From JAEZDP01 sp964430855 (GTDB lineage: Bacteria; Acidobacteriota; Vicinamibacteria; Vicinamibacterales; Vicinamibacteraceae): DNA of 26,725 bases. The notes beneath the pieces are model-generated. The model had not been told where the DNA came from. It made no database searches and saw only the letters and a list, made by a program, of their open reading frames with translations. The stretch lies in contig CAYSHC010000049.1 in NCBI GenBank assembly GCA_964430855.1, positions 1 to 26,725 on the forward strand, read 5' to 3'. This document shows, piece after piece, positions 15,293 to 23,629 of the stretch. Made by a program: the position numbers and the translations under genes. Every line of letters begins with the position of its first letter. Within the stretch, counting starts at the first letter, position 1.

Positions 15293-16110
15293 GCGGTCCG
15301 CACTCCCTCGGCGGGTTCGATCTCGCTCAGCGTCAGCCAGTCGGTCCGCGTCCGCTCCCACTCGGCGATGGACAGGCCGTAGCTGGCAAACAGCTCGCGC
15401 AGCCGGGCGTGGTCCCACCCGGCCACGTGCCGGAGGGCAGGGGCCACCACGCTGAACGCGCTGTCGCTGATGACGGTGCGCCTGGCGATGCGCGCCAGGT
15501 GCGGGTTCTCGGAGACGGCGATGGTGAAGCCGTCCCGGTTGTTCACGTGCAGCATCACGTGCACGTCGGAGCTGCCGTCCCCCACGTAGATGGTGCGGTG
15601 AGGCGGCACCTCGAGACGCGCCTCGAGCTCCTCGAGGACGGCGACCTTGCCGTAGCCGGCGGGCACGCGGACGACGGCGCTCACCTCGCCGGACTCGTCG
15701 TAGGCGAGCTCCGTCCCGAAGATGTGGTCGGGTGGCACGATGCCCTCGAGCGCGGCACAGATGACTTCGCGGGGCGCCGCCGAGATGACAAAGAAGGAGA
15801 ACGTGCGCCCGTCCACCCCGGATCCAAGCAGATCGACCAGGTGCCGGATGTCGCGCTTGAGGCGGACGCGCCTGCCGGCTTCGACGAGGTGTTCACGCCT
15901 GACGCGCCGGAACTCCGGGTCGTGGCGCAGCAGGTAGGCGAGCTCGCCGCCCTGCTGCACGAGGTTGCTGCGCGCGAGACCAGCCACCTTCGCCTCGAAG
16001 TCGGATGCCCCGATGATTTCGCTGAGGACGACGCCGGAGTCGTTGTAGCTCAGCGTCTGGTCGAAGTCGCTCGCGACGAGGTAGTGCTGGCGACTGACAG
16101 CCGTGGCCAT
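15289..16110 (-). CDS. HAD-superfamily (IB-type) phosphatase
   Basis: A 273-residue hydrolase with the four HAD motifs. Motif I is DFDQTL with Asp15 as nucleophile and Asp17 as acid/base, motif II is FFVISAAP, motif III is the Lys in GYGKVAVLEE, and motif IV is YVGDGSSDVHVM. A helical cap insertion follows motif I, as in phosphoserine-phosphatase or MtnX-like enzymes. The substrate is not deducible. ATG at 16110 has GGGGAGG just upstream and is preferred to the longer frame from 16185, which lacks conserved sequence. It overlaps the membrane-protein gene downstream and diverges from a GntR/LacI-type regulator, which may control it. Confidence 0.85.
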   Translation of the reverse strand: MATAVSRQHYLVASDFDQTLSYNDSGVVLSEIIGASDFEAKVAGLARSNLVQQGGELAYLLRHDPEFRRVRREHLVEAGRRVRLKRDIRHLVDLLGSGVDGRTFSFFVISAAPREVICAALEGIVPPDHIFGTELAYDESGEVSAVVRVPAGYGKVAVLEELEARLEVPPHRTIYVGDGSSDVHVMLHVNNRDGFTIAVSENPHLARIARRTVISDSAFSVVAPALRHVAGWDHARLRELFASYGLSIAEWERTRTDWLTLSEIEPAEGVRTA

Positions 16111-16152
16111 AGGTACCTCCCCCTTTGGCCGCCGTCGCGGCGACCTCAAATG

Positions 16153-16180
16153 AGTATAACCATTGGCGTGTGACAACCAA
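16153..16180 (-). promoter_or_regulatory. Promoter candidate for the HAD/membrane-protein operon
   Basis: On the minus strand TTGGTT (16180-16175) and TATACT (16158-16153) are spaced by 16 nt, within an AT-rich island (about 16150-16260) that stands out from the GC-rich surroundings. The -35 overlaps a TGACAAC half-site (16171-16177) whose inverted partner, GTTGTCA, lies at 16239-16245 at the start of the divergent regulator gene. Confidence 0.45.
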
Positions 16181-16256
16181 GCCAATTTTCAGTGTTGCTG
16201 CTGCACATTTCTTTGGCGATGTTGTGTAAGGGACATAGTTGTCATATCTTTTTCGT

Positions 16257-17372
16257 ATGCCAGACGGCGACAGTCGCATCCCTCGCTACCAGCAGGTCTT
16301 CGACACGCTGAAGCAGCAGATCGAGGCAGGGCACTGGCCGCCGGGCGCGCGCCTGCCGAGCGAGGCGCAGCTCGTGCGGATGTTCGACACGTCGCGCATC
16401 ACCGTGGGGCGCGCCCTCCAGGACCTCCGGCGCGCTGGCCTCGTCGTCAGGCGGGTCGGCGCGGGGACGTTCGTCGTCCCCCGTGCCGCGACAGACGCGT
16501 TGACCTTCGGCGTGCTCGTGCCCGACGCGCCCAACACCGACATCTTCGAGCCGATGCTCGACGGCCTGATCACGGCGCCGGCCTCGGCGTCGGCGGCGTT
16601 CGTGCGGACGGGACTGCCGGCCGAGCCCGCCCTGCGGGCCGAGGCAGCGTGGGCGGTGTGTCAGCAGTACGTGCAGCGTCGGGTGTCGGGCGTGTTCTTC
16701 GCCCCGCTCGAGGGGCTCGAGCCGCGCGAACGGGTCAACCGCCGGATTGTCGAGGCGTTCGACGAGGCGGGAATCCCCGTCGTCCTGCTGGACCGGTCGG
16801 TCTACGATTACCCGTTGCGGGGTCCCTACGACCTGGTGGGCATCGACAACCGGCGCGCCGGCTACCTCGCGACGTCCCACCTGCTGCGCGCGGGGGCACG
16901 TCGCGTCGCGTTCCTGGCGCGGCCGCACGCGGCGCCCACGGTGCAGGCCCGGCACGCCGGGTATCGCGAGGCGCTCGCCGACCTCGGACCGGCCGACGCC
17001 GTGCCGGTGGAGCTGGAGCTCGACCCGCAGCGCGCCGACGACGTGGACGCCGCGCGACAACGGAGCCAGTTCGACGCGGTGGTCTGCGCAAACGACAGGC
17101 TGGCCGCCGACCTGATGCGGACGCTGCTTGCCGCCGGCATTGCGGTGCCGCGGGACGTGCGGATCGTCGGGTTCGATGACGCGGCGTTTGCCGCGTACCT
17201 GCCGGTGCCGCTGACGACGGTGCGGCAGCCGACGCGCGAGATCGGCGTGGCTGCCGCGGCGGCGATGCGCGAGCGGATCGAGCGACCCGACCTGCCCGCG
17301 CGCGACATCTTCCTCCAGACGACGCTGGTGGTGCGTCAGTCGTGCGGGGCCGCGCCTACGTCTGCTCGATGA
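16257..17372 (+). CDS. GntR-type DNA-binding / LacI-type sensor transcriptional regulator (AraR-like)
   Basis: A 371-residue regulator. Residues 7-75 form a GntR winged helix (PRYQQVFDTLKQQIEAGHW, LPSEAQLVRMFDTSRITVGRALQDL, GTFVVPRA). Residues 83-365 form a periplasmic-binding-protein-like effector domain of the LacI type (TFGVLVPDA, VSGVFFAPLEG, GIPVVLLDR, DLVGIDNRRAGYLATSHLL, FDAVVCANDRLAADLM, IVGFDDAAFAAYLPVPLTTVRQP). This arrangement is that of AraR, which senses a sugar and represses uptake or catabolic genes. ATG at 16257 is reported; a TTG at 16239 in frame has a better-spaced AAGGGA (16228-16233) and may be the real start, adding six residues. The 3' end overlaps the convergent oxidoreductase gene by 17 nt. 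Confidence 0.85.
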   Translation: MPDGDSRIPRYQQVFDTLKQQIEAGHWPPGARLPSEAQLVRMFDTSRITVGRALQDLRRAGLVVRRVGAGTFVVPRAATDALTFGVLVPDAPNTDIFEPMLDGLITAPASASAAFVRTGLPAEPALRAEAAWAVCQQYVQRRVSGVFFAPLEGLEPRERVNRRIVEAFDEAGIPVVLLDRSVYDYPLRGPYDLVGIDNRRAGYLATSHLLRAGARRVAFLARPHAAPTVQARHAGYREALADLGPADAVPVELELDPQRADDVDAARQRSQFDAVVCANDRLAADLMRTLLAAGIAVPRDVRIVGFDDAAFAAYLPVPLTTVRQPTREIGVAAAAAMRERIERPDLPARDIFLQTTLVVRQSCGAAPTSAR

Positions 17373-18741
17373 CGTAGGGCCAGCGCTGAGGCCGCGAGAT
17401 CCACGTGTTCGCCTCGTCGTCGTTCTTGAAGCGCTCGCGCCTCGGATCCCAGTAGAGGCGCCGGCCGGCCTTCATCGCCATGTGGTGCAGCAGGCAGGCC
17501 GTGCACGAGCGGTGCCCGACTTCCGCCGGGGCCAGCGGCAGCTGCCGGGTGCGGATGGCCTCGAGCCAGTTGCCGTGGTGGTCGTCGCTCCTGATCAGGT
17601 GAATCTCGTCCGGGCCGATCTCCGAGGTCAGGAGCCGCCTGTCGCTCGCGTCGAGCGCCTTCGGATTGGTGAGGTTGGACGCGGGGTCGCTGCCCGTCGC
17701 CGCGCTCACGCGCGTGACGAAGATCCAGCCGTCGGTGCCGATGAACTTCACGCCGGTGGGGAGGCTGTCGCTGACGATCATGTGGACGCCGTCAGCGTAG
17801 AGCGCCTCCGTGCGGAACGACCCGTGCACGTTCCAGAGCCCTTCCTTCGGGAACTCCGCCGCCCCCCAGATCTCCACGGGCCCGGTGAACTCGGCGCCCA
17901 TGCCCCAGTGGGCCATGTCGATGTGGTGCGCGCCCCAGCCGGTGATCATGCCGGCACCAAACTGCTCGCAGCGCAGCCAGCCAGGCCGGTCGTAGCCTTC
18001 CTGCGGATGGACGCGGTCCTCGCAGTAGGGCACCCATGGCGTCGAGCCGAGCCACATGTCGTAGTTGAAGCGTGCCGGCACCGGCGTCGGCGTCGGGTCG
18101 CCGCCGCCAGGGTCGGCGGCCAGGCCCACCTCGACGGTCTTGAGCTGTCCGATGCGGCCGTTGCGCACCAGCTCACAGGCGTAACGGAAGTGCGGCAGCG
18201 AGCGGTTCTGGCTGCCGATCTGGAGCACCCGCCCGGTCCGGTGCACTGCGTCGCTCAGTGCGCGCCCCTCCGCGATGGTCAGTGACGCCGGCTTCTGGAG
18301 GTACACGTCCTTGCCGGCATGCACCGCGTCGATCGCGATCGGCGCGTGCCAGTGATCCGGCGTGCTCACCAGCACGGCGTCGATGTCGGGATTGGCCAGC
18401 AGCTCGCGGTAGTCGTCGTACATCCGCACGCCGTCGTAGGCATGGCCGGTCTGCTTCGCGTAGAAGTCGTTGACAAAGCGCCTCCCGTCTTCCAGGCGCT
18501 TCCGGTCCAGGTCGCAGACGGCGACGATGCGGGCCGTGTCGAACACCAGCGTCTCCGGCATGTCGTGTTCGCGGGAGATGCGGCCCACGCCGATGGCGCC
18601 GATGTTGATCCGGTTGGAGGGCGCCGTGGCCCCGAGCACGCGGGCGGGCACGATCATCGGGGCCGCGCCGGCCACCGAGGCCGTCACGAGCCCCTTGCCG
18701 GTGGTGGAGAGGAAGCCTCGTCGTGTCAGTCCGTGGTGCAT
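17356..18741 (-). CDS. Tat-exported Gfo/Idh/MocA family oxidoreductase
   Basis: A 461-residue NAD(P)-dependent sugar oxidoreductase carrying a twin-arginine signal (LTRRGFLSTTGKG, Arg7-Arg8) and therefore probably folded in the cytoplasm and exported. The Rossmann domain begins INIGAIGVGRIS (about residue 46), the characteristic Lys-Pro motif appears as VYLQKPASLTI, and the C-terminal domain has GMITGWGAHHIDMAHWGMG with the usual Asp and His. The tail YWDPRRERFKNDDEAN is typical of the exported Acidobacteria/Planctomycetes/Bacteroidetes subgroup that acts on glycosides through 3-keto intermediates (inference). ATG 18741 is preferred: AGGAGT (18754-18749) is 7 nt upstream of it but only 1 nt upstream of the ATG at 18747. 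It lies downstream of another Gfo/Idh gene, separated by a palindromic repeat. Confidence 0.85.
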   Translation of the reverse strand: MHHGLTRRGFLSTTGKGLVTASVAGAAPMIVPARVLGATAPSNRINIGAIGVGRISREHDMPETLVFDTARIVAVCDLDRKRLEDGRRFVNDFYAKQTGHAYDGVRMYDDYRELLANPDIDAVLVSTPDHWHAPIAIDAVHAGKDVYLQKPASLTIAEGRALSDAVHRTGRVLQIGSQNRSLPHFRYACELVRNGRIGQLKTVEVGLAADPGGGDPTPTPVPARFNYDMWLGSTPWVPYCEDRVHPQEGYDRPGWLRCEQFGAGMITGWGAHHIDMAHWGMGAEFTGPVEIWGAAEFPKEGLWNVHGSFRTEALYADGVHMIVSDSLPTGVKFIGTDGWIFVTRVSAATGSDPASNLTNPKALDASDRRLLTSEIGPDEIHLIRSDDHHGNWLEAIRTRQLPLAPAEVGHRSCTACLLHHMAMKAGRRLYWDPRRERFKNDDEANTWISRPQRWPYVIEQT

Positions 18742-18760
18742 GAGCATGACTCCTGTTCGG

Positions 18761-18787
18761 TGTAGGGAGCGGCTCCGCGAGCCGTCC
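18761..18787. repeat. REP-like palindrome (variant copy) between two Gfo/Idh genes
   Basis: TAGGGA followed by CGGCTC-CGC-GAGCCG and TCC forms a hairpin (one bulged G in the left arm) related to the palindromes at 11502-11522 and 26615-26688. It sits 9 nt after the end of the upstream oxidoreductase gene on the minus strand and about 7 nt before the ribosome site of the next gene. It would therefore be transcribed within the mRNA, where it could stabilise or attenuate the transcript. Confidence 0.7.
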
Positions 18788-18796
18788 TGGTAACGC

Positions 18797-19969
18797 TCAC
18801 TTCGATGCCGTCCGCAGCCTGGCGGGCTGTGCCTGCGCCTGCGCCCGCAACGCGAGCTCGGTGGCCAGGAAGCAATGGGCCTGCGTCATGGCCGTCTCGG
18901 TGCGGTCGTGGATGTCGGCGACGAGCCGCGCGCCGAAGGGCAGCGGCGTGTCAGCGCACTCGATGTACCGCACGCCGGCGGCGTCGGCCAGGAACAGGTG
19001 GTTGCCGTTCGGGCGTCCCGCGATGTCGATGGTCTTGCGGATCTCGAGGTAGCCCGCCGTGCCAATCACGGTGAGCCGCGAGTCGCCGAACACCGGGAGG
19101 CCGTCGGGCGACAGCCAGTCGACGCGGAAGTAGCCGCTGCCGCGATCGCCACGCACCATCGCGTCGCCGAAGTCCTCGAATTGCGGGTGCTCCGGGTGGC
19201 GCAGGTTGTCGGCCTGCGAGGCGACCACCTCGACCTGCGTGCTGCCGGTGAACGCGAGGAAGTCGTCGGTCTGGTGCGTCGCGAGGTCACACAGCACGCC
19301 GCCGAAGCGCCGGCGATCCCAGAACCACTCGGGCCGGCCTGGCGCGTTCACGCGGTGCGGTCCGAGGCCGACCGTCTGCACCACCTCGCCGATCGCGCCC
19401 TCACGCACCAGCGCGAGCGCGCGCTCGGTGGCCGGGCTCTCGAGCCGGCCCCCGTAGAGGACGGAGTAGATGCGCCGGGTCGCTGCCTGCACCCGGCGCA
19501 CCTCGGCGAGCTGCTCCAGTGCCGTCACGCCCGGCTTGTCGACGAGGTAGTCCTTGCCGTGCTGCATCACGCGGATGCCGAGCCCCGCGCGCTCGTCGGG
19601 GATGGCGGCGCTGACGACGAGCTGGATCGACGGGTCGTCGAGCACCTCCTGCTCGCTGCGGGCCACGCGCGCCTGCGGGAATCGCTTCGTGAACGCGGCC
19701 ACCAGCTCCGGCTCGCGCGCGTAGACCCACACCAGCTCGCCGCCGTTGCGCAGCACGGTGGCGACCTGGCTGTTGATGTGCCCGTGGTTGAGGCCGATCG
19801 CGGCGCAGCGAACCGGTGGACGCCGCGGTGCCCCCTGGCGGGGCCGCGGCTCGTCGCGCTCGTACGCGACGCGGGCGCCTGTCCGTGCCGGGTCGAAGGC
19901 GCCTTCGGGAAACGAGGCGAGGACGGCCCCTGCGGGGGCCACGCGGCTGATGAACGTACGGCGGTCCAC
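18797..19969 (-). CDS. Gfo/Idh/MocA family oxidoreductase with twin-arginine-like N-terminus
   Basis: A 390-residue oxidoreductase, divergent from the downstream one. The N-terminus, VDRRTFISRVAPAGAVLA, has an Arg3-Arg4 twin-arginine-like motif followed by a moderately hydrophobic stretch, suggesting Tat export. After a basic linker the Rossmann fold begins CAAIGLNHGHIN (about residue 61; the usual GxGxxG is altered to GLNHGH), with YLVDKPGVTALEQL giving the catalytic-site Lys-Pro. The C-terminal domain holds GGVLCDLATHQTDDFLAF. GTG at 19969 is chosen because CGGAG (19979-19975) is 5 nt upstream; a TTG at 19987 would extend it without support. It lies behind a strong terminator of the TonB-receptor gene, so it needs its own promoter; none is obvious in the 60 nt available. 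Confidence 0.8.
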   Translation of the reverse strand: MDRRTFISRVAPAGAVLASFPEGAFDPARTGARVAYERDEPRPRQGAPRRPPVRCAAIGLNHGHINSQVATVLRNGGELVWVYAREPELVAAFTKRFPQARVARSEQEVLDDPSIQLVVSAAIPDERAGLGIRVMQHGKDYLVDKPGVTALEQLAEVRRVQAATRRIYSVLYGGRLESPATERALALVREGAIGEVVQTVGLGPHRVNAPGRPEWFWDRRRFGGVLCDLATHQTDDFLAFTGSTQVEVVASQADNLRHPEHPQFEDFGDAMVRGDRGSGYFRVDWLSPDGLPVFGDSRLTVIGTAGYLEIRKTIDIAGRPNGNHLFLADAAGVRYIECADTPLPFGARLVADIHDRTETAMTQAHCFLATELALRAQAQAQPARLRTASK

Positions 19970-20031
19970 GACGTCTCCGGGTGGCAAGGTCTCGTCTCCG
20001 CGACGTGACGCCGACGGAGCACGTGCCCCAT

Positions 20032-20080
20032 GGAAAAAGAACCCGCGCGCCGACGACCTCGGGGAGGTGCAGCGCGCGGG
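20032..20080 (-). terminator. Intrinsic terminator of the TonB-dependent receptor gene
   Basis: On the minus strand a 9-bp stem (20080-20072 CCCGCGCGC with 20050-20042 GCGCGCGGG) encloses an inner hairpin (ACCTC/GAGGT) and is followed by TTCTTTTTCC (20041-20032). This is a proper GC stem plus U-run, 71 nt after the receptor stop. It separates the receptor from the oxidoreductase gene at 19969. Confidence 0.7.
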
Positions 20081-20111
20081 TGGGAGGAACTCTCAGTCCA
20101 TCGACGACATG

Positions 20112-20137
20112 GGGAGCCGGACGGGTGTCCGGCTCCC
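20112..20137 (-). terminator. Strong 3'-end hairpin just after the receptor stop
   Basis: GGGAGCCGGAC (20112-20122) pairs perfectly with GTCCGGCTCCC (20127-20137) around a 4-nt loop, 14 nt after the receptor stop codon. There is no U-run, so it is probably a 3'-end protecting hairpin or helps the terminator further downstream. Confidence 0.5.
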
Positions 20138-20151
20138 GACCCAGAAGCGTC

Positions 20152-23100
20152 TCAGAACGCGAAGCGGATGCCGAGCTGCACGCTCCGCGGCGCGTCCACG
20201 GAGAGGATCTGCATGAACGTCGGGCTGTTGATGCTCGTGTTCGGGTTACCCCACCGCGAGTGGTTCAGCACGTTGGTCGCCTGCGCCCGGAGCTCCATGC
20301 GGTAACGGCCGACGTTGATGTTGCGGAAGGCCGAGAAGTCGAGGTTCCAGACCGCCGGCCCGCGGAAGGCGTTGCGGCCCGTGTCGCCCCACTCGAGCCC
20401 CGACGGGTTGGTGAAGGCGCTGGGATCGTAATACTTCTCGTCCGGGCCAGGCTTGCCGACGCGGCGCAGCTCGCCGATCTGGTTGGCCGTGATCGAGCCG
20501 GCGCCGGGCGCCAGCAGCTGCGGGTTGTTGCCGCCGATCGTGAACGGCGTGCCCGAGAAGGCGGAGAAGATGCCGTTCACCTGCCAATCCTTCGCGATGT
20601 AGGCGACGGGGTTCGTGCTCTCGCGCAGGAAGGGCAGCTCGTAGACGAAGCCCATCTGGAGGATGTGCGTGCGGTCGTAGCTGCCGCGCGCGTAGTTGCG
20701 GTGGAACTGCGACGGGATGTTCCAGCTCAGGCCCGTCCAGCCGTCCTCGTCGGCCATGTTCATGGCCTTGCCCCAGGTGTAGGCGCCCTTGAGCAGCAGG
20801 CCATTGCGGAACGGCCGGTTCAGCGTCATCTGGAGCGAGTGGTACTTGGACGTCGTCCAGGCGCCCCAGTCGAGGATGTTCGCCGCACCTGACCGCTCGA
20901 AGAACTGGCGGCCGGGGTTGCCCGTGCCTGGCTCGGCGTAGTTCAGGTTGATGTCGGCGTAACCGCCGTTGGTGCGCGTGCCGACATAGGCGATCGTGCC
21001 CACGAGATCCAGGGGCAGGCGCCGCTCGAGCGTGACGTTCCACTGGTGGAGGTCGGCGCGATCGACGTTGTTCGGGTTCGGGGTCCGCATGTCGACGCCC
21101 GTCGGCAGCGGCACGCGGCCCGTGCTGAGGTCAGGCGTCGCGATCGGCGGGATGCCGTCCTCGAACCGCCCGACGTAGTTGAAGCCGGTGGCCGAGTCGC
21201 TGTAGGCGATGGTCAGCGGATAGAACCCGCGCAGCGGGCGCGACCAGGGCAGCGGGTTGTAGGTGATGCCGTAGCCGGCGCGAAACACCGTGTTGTCGTC
21301 GATGCGGTACGCCGCACCGATGCGCGGGGCGATGTAGACGCTCTTCGGCTTGAGGCCGACGTCCTCGGGCACGCCGCCGCGCCCGCCGATCAGCACCTCC
21401 CACGTCTCGAAGTCGAGCCGCTCGATGCCGCGGTCGGCGCGACGCATGATCGGGTAGAGCTCGAAGCGCAGGCCGCCGTTGATGGTCAGCTTGTCGTTCA
21501 CCTGCCAGCGGTCGCGCACGTAGAAGCCGTGCTGCCACTCGCGGGTGGTCATCTCCTCGGCCTGGACGCTCTTGCCGTACCCGCTGGGCAGGCCGAGCAT
21601 GAACGCCGCGTACTGGTTGTAGTTCGCAATCGGCTGGTAGCCGACCGCCGCCGTCGTGTTGCCGCTGAAGCTGAAGCTGCCGCGCGGACCGGCGCCGATC
21701 TCGGGCTGCCAGTGATTCATCTCCAGGTGGTTGACGTCGTAGCCGAACCGCAACTCGTGACGCCCGGCCACCTTCGTCAGCGCCTGCGAGAACGAGAACA
21801 CGCTCGTCGTGTAGAAGTACGGGTTCCACGACGAGTTGTTGCCGATCGTGCTGAGGCCGGTGTTGATGATCGGCATGCCGCTCTGGCGGATGTCCGAGCC
21901 GTTGGTGCCCGGGATGCCCCAGACGTCGAGGCCGTAGTTGGTGCCGTAGTCGGGGGCGAGGCCGCTCTGCTCGTTGAGCGTGACGCCGACGCTGCCGTCG
22001 AGGATGAGCGTGGGCGACAGCGTCCACGTGTGGCCGAACACCGGCGCGTGGTTGACCGTCGGCGCCGGGGCCGGGTCGGTGAAGCCGAGCTGGAAGCGGT
22101 CCTGCACGTCGGCCGTCAGGTACGAGTACTTGCCCCAGATCTGGTGGGCGCTCGACCGGTTGAACGTCACCTTCACGTCGATGTTGTCGCGGTCGAAGAT
22201 CGGCTGCCGCTCGATGACGTAGTCGTCGGCGATGCCGTTGCGGTTGATGTCGGCCGTCGTGTTCGGCAGCGGGTACACCTCGTTGATGCGCCGCGAGATC
22301 TCGCTGATCCGGTCGGCCGGGATGACGGCGTTCGGGAACACGGCGCGGCCCGTGCCGTCAGGGTTGCCCGTCAGTGGATCGTAGATCTGGAAGTTCGGGA
22401 ATGCCGCGAGCACCTCGCCGAAATCGCCCTGGCGCATGCGCGCGCTCGGCACCGTGAACGTCTCCTGGAATCCCCGGTTCTCGGTGAAGCGCTCCCACGA
22501 GCCGAAGTAGAAGAGACGGTTGCGGACGATGGGGCCGCCGAGCGTGCCGCCGTAGATCTCCTGCGTCATGTCGGGCTTCTCGAGCCCGTTGGCGTTGTTG
22601 AAGAAGGTGTTGGCGTTCAGCGCGTCGTTGTTGTTGAAGTAGAACGCCGAGCCCTTCAGCTCGTTGGTGCCCGACTTGGTCACCACCGCGATCGCGGCGC
22701 CACCGGCCATGCCCGTGTCGGCGTCGAAGTTGTTGGTGACGATGTTGACCGTCTCGATCGTCTCGGCCGAGGGCACCATGCCCGCATGGTGCGGCAGCCA
22801 GATGTTGATGCTGGCCGCGCCATCGATGCGCGTGCTGTTGTTGTTCGGGTTGGTGCCGTTGACGAACGTGCGCAGCGAGCGCTGCGGCGTCGAGCCCGTC
22901 GAGTTCTGGAACGTCCCTGGCGTGGCGCCGGGCACCAGGTTGATGAGCGTCTGGTAGTTCCGGTACTGGTTCAGCGGAAGGTCCGTGATCTCCTTCGGCT
23001 TGAGCTCCACGCTCACGTCGGCCTGGTCCGTCTTGAGCAGCGCGGCCTCGGTCGTCACCGTGATCGACTCGGAGAGGTCGCCGATCTCGAGGCGGCCGTT

Positions 23101-23436
23101 CACGCGCAGGATGCTGCCCGCGGTGACGGGAATGCCCGTCTGCTCGAACGTCTTGAAGCCCTGGAGCGCCGCACGCAACGTGTAAGTGCCGGGCAGCACG
23201 TTGCGGATCGTGTAGAGGCCCTGGTCATCGGTGACCGTGTCGAGCTCGAGGCCGGTGCTCTCGTTGAAGAGGGTGATCGTGACCCCGGGGACAGCCCCGC
23301 CGGAATCGTCGGTGACGGTCCCGGTGACGCTGCCATACAGCGTCTGCGCCGACAGGGACGCGGGCAACAGCCATAGGGCGACCGCGGCGATCCAACACGT
23401 TCGCCGCAGCCGGGTCAATCGAGTCTTGCCAATCAT
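20152..23436 (-). CDS. Oar-like TonB-dependent outer-membrane receptor with carboxypeptidase-regulatory-like domain
   Basis: A 1,094-residue outer-membrane protein. The signal peptide ends around SLSA-QTLYG (residue 30). A carboxypeptidase-regulatory-like beta-sandwich follows (about 33-115: GSVTGTVTDDSGGAVPGVTITL, GLYTIRNVLPGTYTLRAALQGF). Then comes a plug domain (about 125-235: LNQYRNYQTLINLVPGATPG, IDGAASINIWLPHH, VVTKSGTNELKGSAFYF) and a long beta-barrel ending in a terminal Phe (RSVQLGIRFAF). This architecture is typical of the many Acidobacteriota receptors thought to import oligosaccharides or other large ligands with TonB energy. ATG at 23436 is selected since GGAGG lies 7 nt upstream and the signal peptide starts there; the longer frame from 23523 is not supported. 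It is divergent from lacI, with a large palindrome between. Confidence 0.9.
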   Translation of the reverse strand: MIGKTRLTRLRRTCWIAAVALWLLPASLSAQTLYGSVTGTVTDDSGGAVPGVTITLFNESTGLELDTVTDDQGLYTIRNVLPGTYTLRAALQGFKTFEQTGIPVTAGSILRVNGRLEIGDLSESITVTTEAALLKTDQADVSVELKPKEITDLPLNQYRNYQTLINLVPGATPGTFQNSTGSTPQRSLRTFVNGTNPNNNSTRIDGAASINIWLPHHAGMVPSAETIETVNIVTNNFDADTGMAGGAAIAVVTKSGTNELKGSAFYFNNNDALNANTFFNNANGLEKPDMTQEIYGGTLGGPIVRNRLFYFGSWERFTENRGFQETFTVPSARMRQGDFGEVLAAFPNFQIYDPLTGNPDGTGRAVFPNAVIPADRISEISRRINEVYPLPNTTADINRNGIADDYVIERQPIFDRDNIDVKVTFNRSSAHQIWGKYSYLTADVQDRFQLGFTDPAPAPTVNHAPVFGHTWTLSPTLILDGSVGVTLNEQSGLAPDYGTNYGLDVWGIPGTNGSDIRQSGMPIINTGLSTIGNNSSWNPYFYTTSVFSFSQALTKVAGRHELRFGYDVNHLEMNHWQPEIGAGPRGSFSFSGNTTAAVGYQPIANYNQYAAFMLGLPSGYGKSVQAEEMTTREWQHGFYVRDRWQVNDKLTINGGLRFELYPIMRRADRGIERLDFETWEVLIGGRGGVPEDVGLKPKSVYIAPRIGAAYRIDDNTVFRAGYGITYNPLPWSRPLRGFYPLTIAYSDSATGFNYVGRFEDGIPPIATPDLSTGRVPLPTGVDMRTPNPNNVDRADLHQWNVTLERRLPLDLVGTIAYVGTRTNGGYADINLNYAEPGTGNPGRQFFERSGAANILDWGAWTTSKYHSLQMTLNRPFRNGLLLKGAYTWGKAMNMADEDGWTGLSWNIPSQFHRNYARGSYDRTHILQMGFVYELPFLRESTNPVAYIAKDWQVNGIFSAFSGTPFTIGGNNPQLLAPGAGSITANQIGELRRVGKPGPDEKYYDPSAFTNPSGLEWGDTGRNAFRGPAVWNLDFSAFRNINVGRYRMELRAQATNVLNHSRWGNPNTSINSPTFMQILSVDAPRSVQLGIRFAF

Positions 23437-23534
23437 GAGACTGCCTCCGAGGTCGTCGTGAGCGCGGGGGAGGGCGCTGGGGCCACCCCGACAAGCTGTG
23501 CGATGCGGGTAAGCATGGATCAAGTCCGTCTGAA

Positions 23535-23575
23535 GTCAAGAAAATTCTCAGTCCATCCCTGAAACTTTTCTTGAC
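23535..23575. promoter_or_regulatory. 41-bp imperfect palindrome between the receptor and lacI: likely operator
   Basis: The left arm GTCAAGAAAATTCTCAG (23535-23551) and the right arm (23559-23575) match as inverted repeats at 15 of 17 positions, with the outer 10 bp perfect, around a 7-nt centre. Each outer end carries a TTGAC sequence pointing outward (TTGACT on the minus strand, TTGACC on the plus strand), so the palindrome overlaps possible -35 elements of both divergent genes. The -10 boxes are weak. The LacI-type regulator encoded at 23630 is the obvious candidate ligand. Confidence 0.55.
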
Positions 23576-23629
23576 CATGCGTGACGAGTCTGGGAGGATG
23601 CCGCACGACATGCACAGGAGGGCCGGGGG

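Noticed and set aside
20091..20102. A 12-nt match between the receptor 3' region and the lacI palindrome (23546-23557)
   Set aside because: Many 12-nt matches are expected by chance in a window of this size, and the match does not include the palindrome's outer arms.
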